A stretch of DNA of 64,000 nucleotides. Source: Actinoplanes regularis. Its GTDB lineage: Bacteria > Actinomycetota > Actinomycetes > Mycobacteriales > Micromonosporaceae. Made by a program: the position numbers and the translations under genes. The notes under the pieces are model-generated. The model was not told where the DNA came from. It worked only from the letters and a program-made list of their open reading frames with translations, and ran no database searches. Position 1 is the stretch's first letter; each line of letters opens with the position of its first letter. The stretch covers positions 868,001 to 932,000 of the forward strand of contig NZ_FZNR01000001.1 in the NCBI RefSeq assembly GCF_900188005.1, written 5' to 3'. This document shows positions 30,778 to 38,028 of the stretch, one piece after another.

Positions 30778-32091
30778 TCAGTTCTCCCTTCGGTCCCGCC
30801 CGGACCGCATCAGGTCGCCCTCCCGGACCTGCCGGGGCAGCTTGGCGCCGAGGGCGTCCGCCGCCGAGGCCGCGCGCAGCTCGGCGAGGGATCGCCGCAG
30901 ACCAGCCCGTATCCGCGCGGCCAGCGGTTTCTCCACAAACCGGTACACCAGCCAGGACAGGCCCAGGACCAGCACGATGGCGCTGAGCACGAGGACCCAG
31001 GCGGGCAGCCCCGTCGCCTCGTAGGCGTGCCGGACAAAGGTGTACCCGATGCGCTGGTGCAGCAGGTAGAAGGGGTAGGTGAGGGCCCCCGCGGTGGTGA
31101 GCCAGCGCCAGCGCACCCGGTCGGTCCAGCCCAGCGCGATGACCAGCAGCGCGGCGTAGGCGAGCGTGATGATCACGACGCCCGGCCAGACCGGCACGTG
31201 GAAGCCCGGATTGACGTCGCCCACCCGGCCGATCACCCGTTCGACGCTGACCAGCCAGGCGAACCCGGTGATACCGAAAAGCAGCGGCGACCGGCCGAAC
31301 CGGTGGATGAGGAACGCGGCCAGCCCGGCGATGAAGTACGGCGCGTACTCCGGGATGGCCAGCACCTCGACCGCCCGGCTGCCGAGCATCGGCGCGATCG
31401 CCGCGACCGTCATCCAGACCGCGCAGAAGAGCACGACCCTGCGGTAGGTCAGCCCGAACGCCGCCAGCGCCGCGAAGAGCAGGTAGAACCGCAACTCCAC
31501 GAAGAGCGTCCAGTAGACGGTGTCGATCGAGCCGACACCGAGCGGCTCCTGGAGCATCGTCAGGTTCGCCGCGATCTCCCGCAGACCCGGCGTGCCGGAG
31601 ACCGGAACACCGCCGGAGATCGGCGCCAGCGTGACCACGACCGTGGTGATCACGATGCAGACCCAGTAGGCGGGGTACAACCGGCTGACCCGGGACGTGA
31701 AGAAGTCGCCCAGGCTCCGGTTCCAGCTGCTCATGCCGATGACGAAACCGCTGATCAGGAAGAACAACTCGACGCCGAGGAAGCCGTAGATGGTGACGTG
31801 GGTCAGGCTCGGCAGGAAGTACTCGGGCATGTTGCGCCCGTCGATCCGCCACGAGGCGGTGAGGTGGTACGCCGCGACGGCCAGCGCGGCGATCAGCCGG
31901 AGCGCGTCGAGCGTGGCCAGCCGCGCCGGGCTGCGTGCCGGCGGTCTCTTCTCATCAGGGACTGCGGGCGGGCGCGTCGCCACGGTTTCGATGGCTTCAC
32001 CCTCCTGATTCCTCGGTGACACCGGCCAGAGCGTCTTATTTTGGCTGATTGACCCGTTTTGAACGCTGTTGGGCATGTTCTTGTTCGTCAT
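30778..32091 (-). CDS. Membrane acyltransferase, OafA/acyltransferase-3 family
   Basis: A 437-residue integral membrane O-acyltransferase. LDALRLIAALAVAAYHL holds the catalytic-type histidine at the end of the first helix, and about ten hydrophobic helices follow (for example FLGVELFFLISGFVIGM and YWVCIVITTVVVTLA), with the RxxR-like SRVSRLYPAYW. It would transfer an acyl group to a surface sugar or lipid; substrate unknown. The ATG at 32091 has no clear ribosome-binding site and the first 55 residues look non-conserved, so the true start may be further in. It is upstream of the cysteine/pentapeptide gene. Confidence 0.88.
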   Translation of the reverse strand: MTNKNMPNSVQNGSISQNKTLWPVSPRNQEGEAIETVATRPPAVPDEKRPPARSPARLATLDALRLIAALAVAAYHLTASWRIDGRNMPEYFLPSLTHVTIYGFLGVELFFLISGFVIGMSSWNRSLGDFFTSRVSRLYPAYWVCIVITTVVVTLAPISGGVPVSGTPGLREIAANLTMLQEPLGVGSIDTVYWTLFVELRFYLLFAALAAFGLTYRRVVLFCAVWMTVAAIAPMLGSRAVEVLAIPEYAPYFIAGLAAFLIHRFGRSPLLFGITGFAWLVSVERVIGRVGDVNPGFHVPVWPGVVIITLAYAALLVIALGWTDRVRWRWLTTAGALTYPFYLLHQRIGYTFVRHAYEATGLPAWVLVLSAIVLVLGLSWLVYRFVEKPLAARIRAGLRRSLAELRAASAADALGAKLPRQVREGDLMRSGRDRREN

Positions 32092-32304
32092 CGAGGCGGA
32101 GGATAGCCGCTGCTGTCATTTCCCAACCACGCTCGGGTCCGGAATGCCCCAGCTCATGACGATCGACACAACCGAAGTCGTTCCACGGACGTCAATATCG
32201 CTTCGCGATCACCTCGCAAAAGAAGATCATTTCCCGGTACGAAGATCCGCTCCCGCCGGCACGACCCGCACCGCTCAAGATCCCCGCCGCCTAGGATCCT
32301 CGCC

Positions 32305-33132
32305 ATGGATACCAGGCCGCTGCCCGTGCACTACAGCCGGCGCGCGGCGCTGCGCCACAGCGCCACCCACCCGCGTGGCCTCCCACCCGGCGCCCGCCGC
32401 CCCGACCCGGACACGCCCCCGCCGCCGACGGGCGCGCCGGTGGTCCCGGTGATCCTGATCCACGGCACCAACGGCCGCTCCTCGTGCGACTGGTACACCC
32501 TCGCACCGCTGCTCGCCAACGACGGCCGGGACGTCTACCCGTTCGACTGGCGCCGGGCCCGCCCCGGCCCGGACGGCACCGCCACCCACCGGCACGCGCT
32601 CGAACTCGCCGCCTTCATCGACACGGTCCGCGCCACGACCGGCGCCACCCAGGTCGACGTCGTCGGCCACTCCTGGGGCGCTGTCCTGGCCCACTACCTC
32701 GTCCGTTGCCTGCCCGCCGAACCCGCCGCCGGTGCCGTCCGCTCCGTGATCGGCCTGGCACCCACCTACGGCGGCACCACCCTGCACGGCCTGCTCCGGC
32801 ACCCCCACCGGCTGCCCGCCGGCCTGCGCCGCTGGCTGGACGCGAAGATCCCCACCTGGCAGGAGCAACTCCCCGGCTCCGAGGTCCTGACCGCGATCCG
32901 GAACGCTCCCCCGGCCCCGGCGGTCCGCTTCACCACGATCGTCACCCGCTACGACCAGATGGTGACCCCGTACACCGCCTCGCTGGCCGCCGCCCCGCAC
33001 GCCACCCAGGTCGTCCTCCAGCAGCGAACCCGCCGCCCCGTGATCGGCCACCTGGGAATCCTCCACCACCCGGCGTCCCTCTCCCACGTCCTGACCGCCC
33101 TCCCCCCAATCCACCCCCATCAACCGGCCTAG
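32305..33132 (+). CDS. Lipase/esterase of the alpha/beta hydrolase fold (triacylglycerol lipase class 2-like)
   Basis: A 275-residue hydrolase. ILIHGTNGRSSCDWYTLAP is the oxyanion-hole segment, VVGHSWGAVLAHYLV the nucleophile elbow (serine in GHSWG), and IGHLGILHHP the likely histidine region. Actinobacterial class-2 lipases share this arrangement but are usually secreted; here no signal peptide is seen, as the first 45 residues are basic and proline-rich, so either the start is misplaced or the protein is cytosolic. The start is the ATG at 32305. The 3' end abuts short direct repeats. Confidence 0.8.
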   Translation: MDTRPLPVHYSRRAALRHSATHPRGLPPGARRPDPDTPPPPTGAPVVPVILIHGTNGRSSCDWYTLAPLLANDGRDVYPFDWRRARPGPDGTATHRHALELAAFIDTVRATTGATQVDVVGHSWGAVLAHYLVRCLPAEPAAGAVRSVIGLAPTYGGTTLHGLLRHPHRLPAGLRRWLDAKIPTWQEQLPGSEVLTAIRNAPPAPAVRFTTIVTRYDQMVTPYTASLAAAPHATQVVLQQRTRRPVIGHLGILHHPASLSHVLTALPPIHPHQPA

Positions 33133-33220
33133 ACCCACCCCCACCAACCGGCCTAGACCCACCCGCCACCCACCCCTACCAACCGGCCTGGCGCGCCCAC
33201 CGAACCCCCACAACCGGCCT
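33121..33220. repeat. Four short direct repeats CAACCGGCCT after the lipase gene
   Basis: Exact decamers at 33121, 33145, 33180 and 33211; the first overlaps the last codons of the lipase gene and the next copies repeat its PHQPA-stop sequence context, pointing to local duplication of the gene's 3' end. The stretch 33221-33504 shows nothing else I can assign. Confidence 0.6.
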
Positions 33221-33613
33221 GCGAACGCATCTCGGCGACCTGTGCCCACATTCCAACCAGCCCTCGCCGAGATCTCAACGAAGGCCGTCCAGGCCGACAA
33301 GAGAGCACAAGGCACTGACGGAGCACAGGGCAGTGACCAAGGGGCGGCCGGCGGAATCCCTCTGAGAAAGGTCGTGACGCGCGGCAGCGGCCCGGCATGA
33401 CGCGCTCCTCACGCGAGAACGCCACAGAGCGTGGCCCGATAGGGATAGCCACAGGACCCCACAGGTCGTACCGGGAAATTGAGATCTTGAATCGCGTCGA
33501 ACCGGAAGCGCCTACTCACGCGCGCCACAAGCGGGGTAAACCAGAGGCGGCCCACTCACCGCGACTACCGCAACGCGGGGCTTCCGGGGGCTCGGCCCCC
33601 GGAGCAGAAATGC

Positions 33614-33660
33614 GAAGAGGGACCCAAGTCCGCAATTTCTGCGGACAAGGATCCCTCTTC
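33614..33660 (-). terminator. Nested hairpin 3' of the first initiator tRNA gene
   Basis: Outer arms GAAGAGGGA/TCCCTCTTC and inner arms GTCCGC/GCGGAC with a 7-nt loop; placed directly downstream of the tRNA on the minus strand, so a transcription end or processing signal is likely. The same structure occurs after the second copy. Confidence 0.65.
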
Positions 33661-33665
33661 CCTCG

Positions 33666-33739
33666 TAGCGGGGACAGGATTTGAACCTGCGACCTCTAGG
33701 TTATGAGCCCAGCGAGCTACCGAGCTGCTCCACCCCGCG
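33666..33739 (-). tRNA. Initiator tRNA-fMet (CAT anticodon), variant copy
   Basis: A 74-nt tRNA without encoded CCA. The unpaired C1/U72, the anticodon CAT and the D-loop GGTAGCTCG are as in actinobacterial initiators. Normally three stacked G-C pairs mark the anticodon stem; here one pairing base is changed (33698), giving G29-U41. All other bases match the second copy. Confidence 0.9.
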
Positions 33740-33878
33740 TCGGTAAGAAAAGCTTAGCGCGTGGCCCGGAGTGCCGTGCAACCGGGTCGGCAATGCCCTT
33801 GCGCCGCAGGTCAGAGGCCGGATCGACCCGCGCCCGGCCGGATTCCGGCCGGGCACGGTGGCCCACTCGGAGGCCCGA

Positions 33879-34163
33879 GATCTCGACAGCTCGTTCAGAA
33901 GCCGACGATTCAGCGGATCGTTCAGGCGAGCGATCCGACGGCTCGTTCAGCGGCCCGTGATCCGACGGCTCGATCGGAGGCCCGCGATTTCGGCGGCCCG
34001 ATCGGAGGCCCGCGATTTCGGCGGCCCGATCGGAGGCCCGCGATCCGACAGCTCGTTCAGCGGCCCGCGATTTCGACGGGGCGTTCAGAGGCTCGCGATT
34101 TCGACGGGTCGTCCAGCGGCTCGCGATTTCGACGGGGCGTTCAGAGGCTCGCGATTTCGGCGG
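33879..34163. repeat. Minisatellite-like array, about 11 units of 25-28 bp, at the MFS gene 3' end
   Basis: Units begin with GAT at 33879, 33907, 33932, 33959, 33986, 34014, 34042, 34069, 34097, 34125 and 34153, each resembling GATTTCGACGGGGCGTTCAG followed by AGGCTCGC. The last unit encodes the C-terminal PAEIASL of the MFS protein, and the array runs outward from the stop codon. Units are alike, with no unique spacers. Confidence 0.85.
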
Positions 34164-35586
34164 GGAGCGGGCGCCGGATCCGGGTGGCGGCCAGCGCGAC
34201 CAGGTTCAGCACCAGGCCGGCGACCGCGACTCCGGTGACCAGGTTGACCCCGGGCCGGAAGGACGTGAAGTCGCCGGCGGGCGCGGTCGTGGCGGACGCG
34301 ATCAGGGTGGTGACCACGGCCAGCACCAGTGCGGTCCCGATCTGCCCGGAGGACTGCACCAGCCCGGACGCCAGGCCCTGCTCCGAGTCATCGATGCCGT
34401 CCGTCGCCTGGGCCATGATCGAACTGAAGCCGAACGCGAACCCACCGCCCAGCAGCAGCATCGCCGGGAAGATGGTGACCAGGTAGTCGGGGCGGCTGCC
34501 CGCGGTGGCGAGGAACCAGATGTACCCGGCGCTGAGCGAGATCATCGCGGCGACGATCAGCGGGGCGGTGCCGCGCCGGTCGATCAGCCGGCCCATGAAC
34601 GGCGAGCTGAACGCGACCAGCAGGCCGGCCGGGAGCAGGGCGAGGGCCATCCGCAGCGGCGTCCAGTGCAGCACGTCCTGCAGGTAGAGCGTCATCATGA
34701 ACTGGAAGCTGACGTAGGAGCCCATCAGCGCGACCATGCTGGCGTTGGCCCGCACGATCGAGCCGATCCGGAAGATGCTCAGCCGGACGAGTGGGTGCCG
34801 GACCCGCCCCTCGGCCACCACGAACGCGACGAGCAGGACGATCGCGAGCGCCGCGGCCCCGATCGTCAGCGGGTCGAGTCCGCGCTGCGGGGCGGTGACC
34901 ACGGCGTACACCGCGAGCAGCATCCCGCCGACGAGGGTGACCGCGCCGATCAGGTCGTGGCCGCCCCCGGCGGCGGGCTTGTCCCGCGGGATGAGGATGA
35001 GGCCGGCGACGAGGGCGGCCAGCGCGAGCGGCACCGGGACCAGGAACGTCCACCGCCAGCCCAGGCTGGTCAGCAGGCCGCCGAGGATGAGGCCGGAGGA
35101 GTATCCGCTGGCGCCGAAGACCGTGAAGATCGACAGCGCCCGGTTGCGGGCCGGACCTTCGGCGAACGTGGTGGTCGCGATGCTCATCGCGGTCGGCGCG
35201 GTGAACGCCGCGGCCAGGCCCTTGACGAACCGGGTGGCGATCAGCAGGCCGCCGTCGTCGACGAGCCCGCCGATCAGCGAGGCGACGGTGAAGACGGCGA
35301 GCGCGATCAGGAACACCCGGCGGCGGCCGAGCAGGTCGGCGGTGCGCCCGCCGAGCAGCAGCAGGCCGCCGTAGCCGAGCACATAGCCGTTGACGATCCA
35401 CTGTAGTGAGGCGGTACCGAGGCCGAGCTCGGTGCCGATCGAGGGCAGCGCCACCCCGACCATCGAGACGTCCAGGCCGTCGAGGAAGAGGACCGCGCAC
35501 AACACCGCGAGCACGCCCCAGAGCCGGGGCGTCCAGCGCTGGTCCACGGCGGTCGTGGACTGGGTCAGGGGTTCGGTGATAGTCAC
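34141..35586 (-). CDS. MFS drug-efflux transporter, DHA2/EmrB-QacA type (14 TM)
   Basis: A 481-residue multidrug exporter of the drug:proton antiporter-2 family. Motif A-like GGRTADLLGRRR follows TM2, motif C-like GGLL(G) occurs near TM5, and about 14 hydrophobic segments are present. The N-terminus is WTPRLWGVLAVLCAVLFLDGLDVSMVGVALP (in two parts). It is divergent from a MarR-family regulator, with a 28-bp palindrome between them, which suggests substrate-responsive repression. The start is the GTG at 35586. Its 3' end is embedded in a minisatellite array. Confidence 0.92.
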   Translation of the reverse strand: MTITEPLTQSTTAVDQRWTPRLWGVLAVLCAVLFLDGLDVSMVGVALPSIGTELGLGTASLQWIVNGYVLGYGGLLLLGGRTADLLGRRRVFLIALAVFTVASLIGGLVDDGGLLIATRFVKGLAAAFTAPTAMSIATTTFAEGPARNRALSIFTVFGASGYSSGLILGGLLTSLGWRWTFLVPVPLALAALVAGLILIPRDKPAAGGGHDLIGAVTLVGGMLLAVYAVVTAPQRGLDPLTIGAAALAIVLLVAFVVAEGRVRHPLVRLSIFRIGSIVRANASMVALMGSYVSFQFMMTLYLQDVLHWTPLRMALALLPAGLLVAFSSPFMGRLIDRRGTAPLIVAAMISLSAGYIWFLATAGSRPDYLVTIFPAMLLLGGGFAFGFSSIMAQATDGIDDSEQGLASGLVQSSGQIGTALVLAVVTTLIASATTAPAGDFTSFRPGVNLVTGVAVAGLVLNLVALAATRIRRPLPAEIASL

Positions 35587-35592
35587 GGCCGA

Positions 35593-35620
35593 AACATTAG
35601 ATGCGCACGCATCTAATGTT
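35593..35620. promoter_or_regulatory. MarR operator: perfect 13-bp inverted repeat with 2-bp spacer
   Basis: Arms AACATTAGATGCG and CGCATCTAATGTT flank CA, a very AT-rich palindrome for this genome, lying 7 bp upstream of the exporter start in the divergent promoter region. A looser related sequence (CATCAAATGTTTG) is at 35625-35637. The expected ligand-responsive MarR protein is encoded next to it. Confidence 0.8.
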
Positions 35621-35679
35621 CAAGCATCAAATGTTTGTGCATAAATTTCGGATGCATCGACCGCCCGGCTCGGAGTATG

Positions 35680-36072
35680 ATGCCCGGCATGGAGCCGGAA
35701 ACCGACCTCGTTGAGCGCTGGCGATCCCTCCTGACCTGCTACAACAAGGTCGCCTGCGATCTTGAGAGGACCTTGCAGGAGGCCCACGGCCTCACCCTGA
35801 GTGAGTACGAGACTCTGGACCGTCTCACCACCCAGGAGCGTGACAAGCGACGCATGCAAGATCTCGCCGAGACCATGTACCTGAGCCAGAGCGCGCTGTC
35901 GCGGACAGTGAGCCGTCTGGCGAAAGGTGGGCTGGTCGAGCGCACCCACTGCGAGATCGACCGGCGCGGGGTGTTCGTGGCGATCACCGAGGCCGGACGG
36001 CAACGCTGGACCGAGGCCCGCAAGACCCACCTCGCCGTCCTGGCCGAGCACCTCACCCCGGCGACCGCCTGA
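35680..36072 (+). CDS. MarR-family transcriptional regulator
   Basis: A 130-residue winged-helix repressor. The helices LSEYETLDRLTT and YLSQSALSRTVSRLAKGGLVER (helix-turn-helix, read in two pieces) followed by the wing with DRRGVFVAITEAG are standard MarR. GGAG lies 4 nt before the ATG at 35680; an ATG at 35689 is the shorter alternative. It is divergent from the MFS exporter and probably binds the palindrome between them, repressing both genes until a phenolic or similar compound is sensed. A perfect 23-bp terminator follows. Confidence 0.92.
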   Translation: MPGMEPETDLVERWRSLLTCYNKVACDLERTLQEAHGLTLSEYETLDRLTTQERDKRRMQDLAETMYLSQSALSRTVSRLAKGGLVERTHCEIDRRGVFVAITEAGRQRWTEARKTHLAVLAEHLTPATA

Positions 36073-36132
36073 GCGATTCCGCTCCCCCGGCGGCCGCATC
36101 ACCGGCTCCGCTCCGCCAACAGCCACATCACC

Positions 36133-36181
36133 AAGAAGAGGGCCCCTGGCCGCGGAAACCGCGGCCAGGGGCCCTCTTCTT
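36133..36181. terminator. Perfect 23-bp hairpin with AAA loop
   Basis: Arms of 23 bp (36133-36155 and 36159-36181) pair without mismatch around AAA, located between the convergent marR and PLD-like genes; likely bidirectional terminator. Confidence 0.85.
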
Positions 36182-36239
36182 GCCTCGTCAGCCGACCGGC
36201 GTCACCTCAAGCGACGGCGGAGAGCCAGGTGTCGACGGT

Positions 36240-37451
36240 TCAGTTGCCCGCCTTGAAGTCCACCGCCGCCGGGGACTTCGGGTCCGCGGTCGCGAAGTCC
36301 CGGATGGTACGGAAGTTCGCCCGGAACTGGTCGTGAATGGTGGCCGACTCGACCCGCACGAACGCCTCGTCGTTCTCACGCAGCGCGGCGTTGGTGTAGT
36401 TGTGGCTACCGGTCAGGACCCACTTGCTGTCCTTCTTGTCGGTGTAGGTGCCCTCGATCAGCATGTACTTCGAGTGGACGAAGTCACCGGTCTCCGGCGT
36501 CTGGTAAAGCGCGATGCGCGAGTGATTGCGGAGCGAGGCAAGCACGCCGGCGTCAGCCGAGGTGTAGATCACGTCGACCCAGCACTTCTTGTCGGCGAGC
36601 TCACGCAGCTTGCTGGCGATGCCATCGCGGGTGAAGCTCCACATGGCGATGCGGATGATCGTACGGTGCGAGTCGCTGGTGCCGACGGTCGTGTTGCCCT
36701 CGCAGGTCACGTTCTCGTTCAGCATGTTGTAGATGGTGTCGGTCGAGCTGTCGGTGCCCGCCCGCGGGAAGAAGTACGACTTGACGTTCCCCGCGAGGTT
36801 CGACCGGTAGTAGTTGTTGGTCTTCGCCGTGTCGCCGGCCAGGTCCTTGTGGTACTCGTAGTACGCGTTGTAGAGGCCGCTGTTACCCGCGAAGGTCACC
36901 GCGTTCTGCCACATACCCGTCTGGTTGGTCACGGTGAGGTTCGCCGAGGACTGGACGACCACGTTGCTCGAGCCGCTCGTGCTCGAGAACAGGTAGAACT
37001 TGTTGTGATTGATCGGCGTGCCCTGGTTGCCGATGCAGGCCGCGTCGTTGGTGCAGACCTTGATGAACGACGCGCCGGCCGAGGTGCTGACCGTCGTACC
37101 GAGCGCGGGCTTGAGGAGGTTCACAGCCTCCGTGCCGTCGGAGACGGAATCCACCACGACCTTGACGTGGACGCCACGGTTCTTCGCGGCGATCAGGGTG
37201 TCGGCGACATTCCGCTCTTTGAAGTTGTACATCGCGACGCGAATTTCGGATCCGGCCGGGGCGCCGTCGATCAGGTTCTGGATGTGCGTGCGGATCTTGT
37301 TCTGCTGTGCCGCGTCCGAGCTGGTCGGGTCATTGAAGACCGCGCCGTCGGCGACCGCTGCAACCGCGGGAGAGGAGGTCGTCACGACCACAGCGCCGGT
37401 CGCTGCGGTCAGCGCCACGAAGCCGGCCGCAAGGAGCCTTTTGATGGGCAT
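36240..37451 (-). CDS. Secreted phospholipase D-like protein with altered HKD motifs
   Basis: A 403-residue exported protein. The signal peptide ends near residue 33 (PAVAAV). Two PLD-type half-domains occur. The first catalytic motif reads NHNKFYLFS, keeping H and K but with S in place of the final D, followed by SSAN; the second is VHSKYMLIE with E in that place, followed by GSHNYT. Both still have the H-K pair needed for the phospho-histidine intermediate. Many actinobacterial secreted PLD-like proteins share this layout; some are phospholipases, some nucleases. The ATG at 37451 has GGAG 4 nt before it. It is the last cargo gene before the second tRNA repeat. Confidence 0.85.
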   Translation of the reverse strand: MPIKRLLAAGFVALTAATGAVVVTTSSPAVAAVADGAVFNDPTSSDAAQQNKIRTHIQNLIDGAPAGSEIRVAMYNFKERNVADTLIAAKNRGVHVKVVVDSVSDGTEAVNLLKPALGTTVSTSAGASFIKVCTNDAACIGNQGTPINHNKFYLFSSTSGSSNVVVQSSANLTVTNQTGMWQNAVTFAGNSGLYNAYYEYHKDLAGDTAKTNNYYRSNLAGNVKSYFFPRAGTDSSTDTIYNMLNENVTCEGNTTVGTSDSHRTIIRIAMWSFTRDGIASKLRELADKKCWVDVIYTSADAGVLASLRNHSRIALYQTPETGDFVHSKYMLIEGTYTDKKDSKWVLTGSHNYTNAALRENDEAFVRVESATIHDQFRANFRTIRDFATADPKSPAAVDFKAGN

Positions 37452-37721
37452 GAAGCTCCGATCAGATATGAACATTCAGCGTCCGGTGGGTTACCGGCGG
37501 CCTAGCGTTCCATAGATGATCAGAAAATGTCTGCCCCTCTATACGTGAGCGCTCTAACATCATCGGTGAGCGTCACCACATGATTGGGTCTTCACGCTGA
37601 ATCAATTGCTACAGGCGACCCGATCGACGAATTCCACAGCAGGCGCGAGATAAAAACATGGATCAGCGCCAACCGCACCAGCGCCGGTGGTAGCACTCAG
37701 GCCCCGCCCCGGCGGAAACCT

Positions 37722-37961
37722 GAAGCGGCCCACTCACCCGCGCCACAAACGGGGGATACCAGAGCCGGCCCACTCACCGCGCCTACCGCAACGCGGGGCT
37801 TCCGGGGGCTCGGCCCCCGGAGCAGAAATGCGAAGAGGGACCCAAGTCCGCGATTTCTGCGGACAAGGATCCCTCTTCCCTCGTAGCGGGGACAGGATTT
37901 GAACCTGCGACCTCTGGGTTATGAGCCCAGCGAGCTACCGAGCTGCTCCACCCCGCGTCGG
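37722..37961. repeat. Second copy of the 240-bp direct repeat with initiator tRNA gene
   Basis: Counterpart of 33505-33743. It also carries the GC hairpin and the nested hairpin 3' of the tRNA. The spacing between copies is 4,217 bp; the sequence 37476-37721 upstream shows no gene. Confidence 0.85.
37884..37957 (-). tRNA. Initiator tRNA-fMet (CAT anticodon), canonical copy
   Basis: A 74-nt tRNA with CAT anticodon, C1/U72 mismatch and three consecutive G-C pairs in the anticodon stem (CTGGG with CCCAG), the hallmark of initiator tRNA. CCA is not encoded. Confidence 0.95.
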
Positions 37962-38028
37962 CTCAGTAAGACTAGCGCACTGCCTCCAGGAGCTGCAAAA
38001 CAGCCCCTGGAGGCAGCGTTCGTACTGG

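Larger units (their letters stand above)
33505..33743. repeat. First copy of a 240-bp direct repeat containing an initiator tRNA gene
   Basis: Aligned with 37722-37961 the two copies differ by only about a dozen bases, most of them in the outer half. Each holds the tRNA gene and its 3' flank, including a 9-bp GC hairpin with TCG loop (33583-33603) and a nested hairpin (33614-33660). Confidence 0.85.

Noticed and set aside
30655..32019. A 454-codon plus-strand frame
   Set aside because: Antisense to the acyltransferase gene and composed of shadow-type acidic/basic repeats with no domain.
33879..34163. CRISPR-like array
   Set aside because: The units are contiguous and all alike, with no unique spacers and no cas genes nearby; same for the arrays at 1966-2158 and 61713-61803.
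33505..37961. tRNA-integrated prophage or genomic island with integrase
   Set aside because: No integrase, excisionase or phage gene is seen between the repeats; the repeats are whole tRNA genes with flanks rather than a tRNA end fragment.
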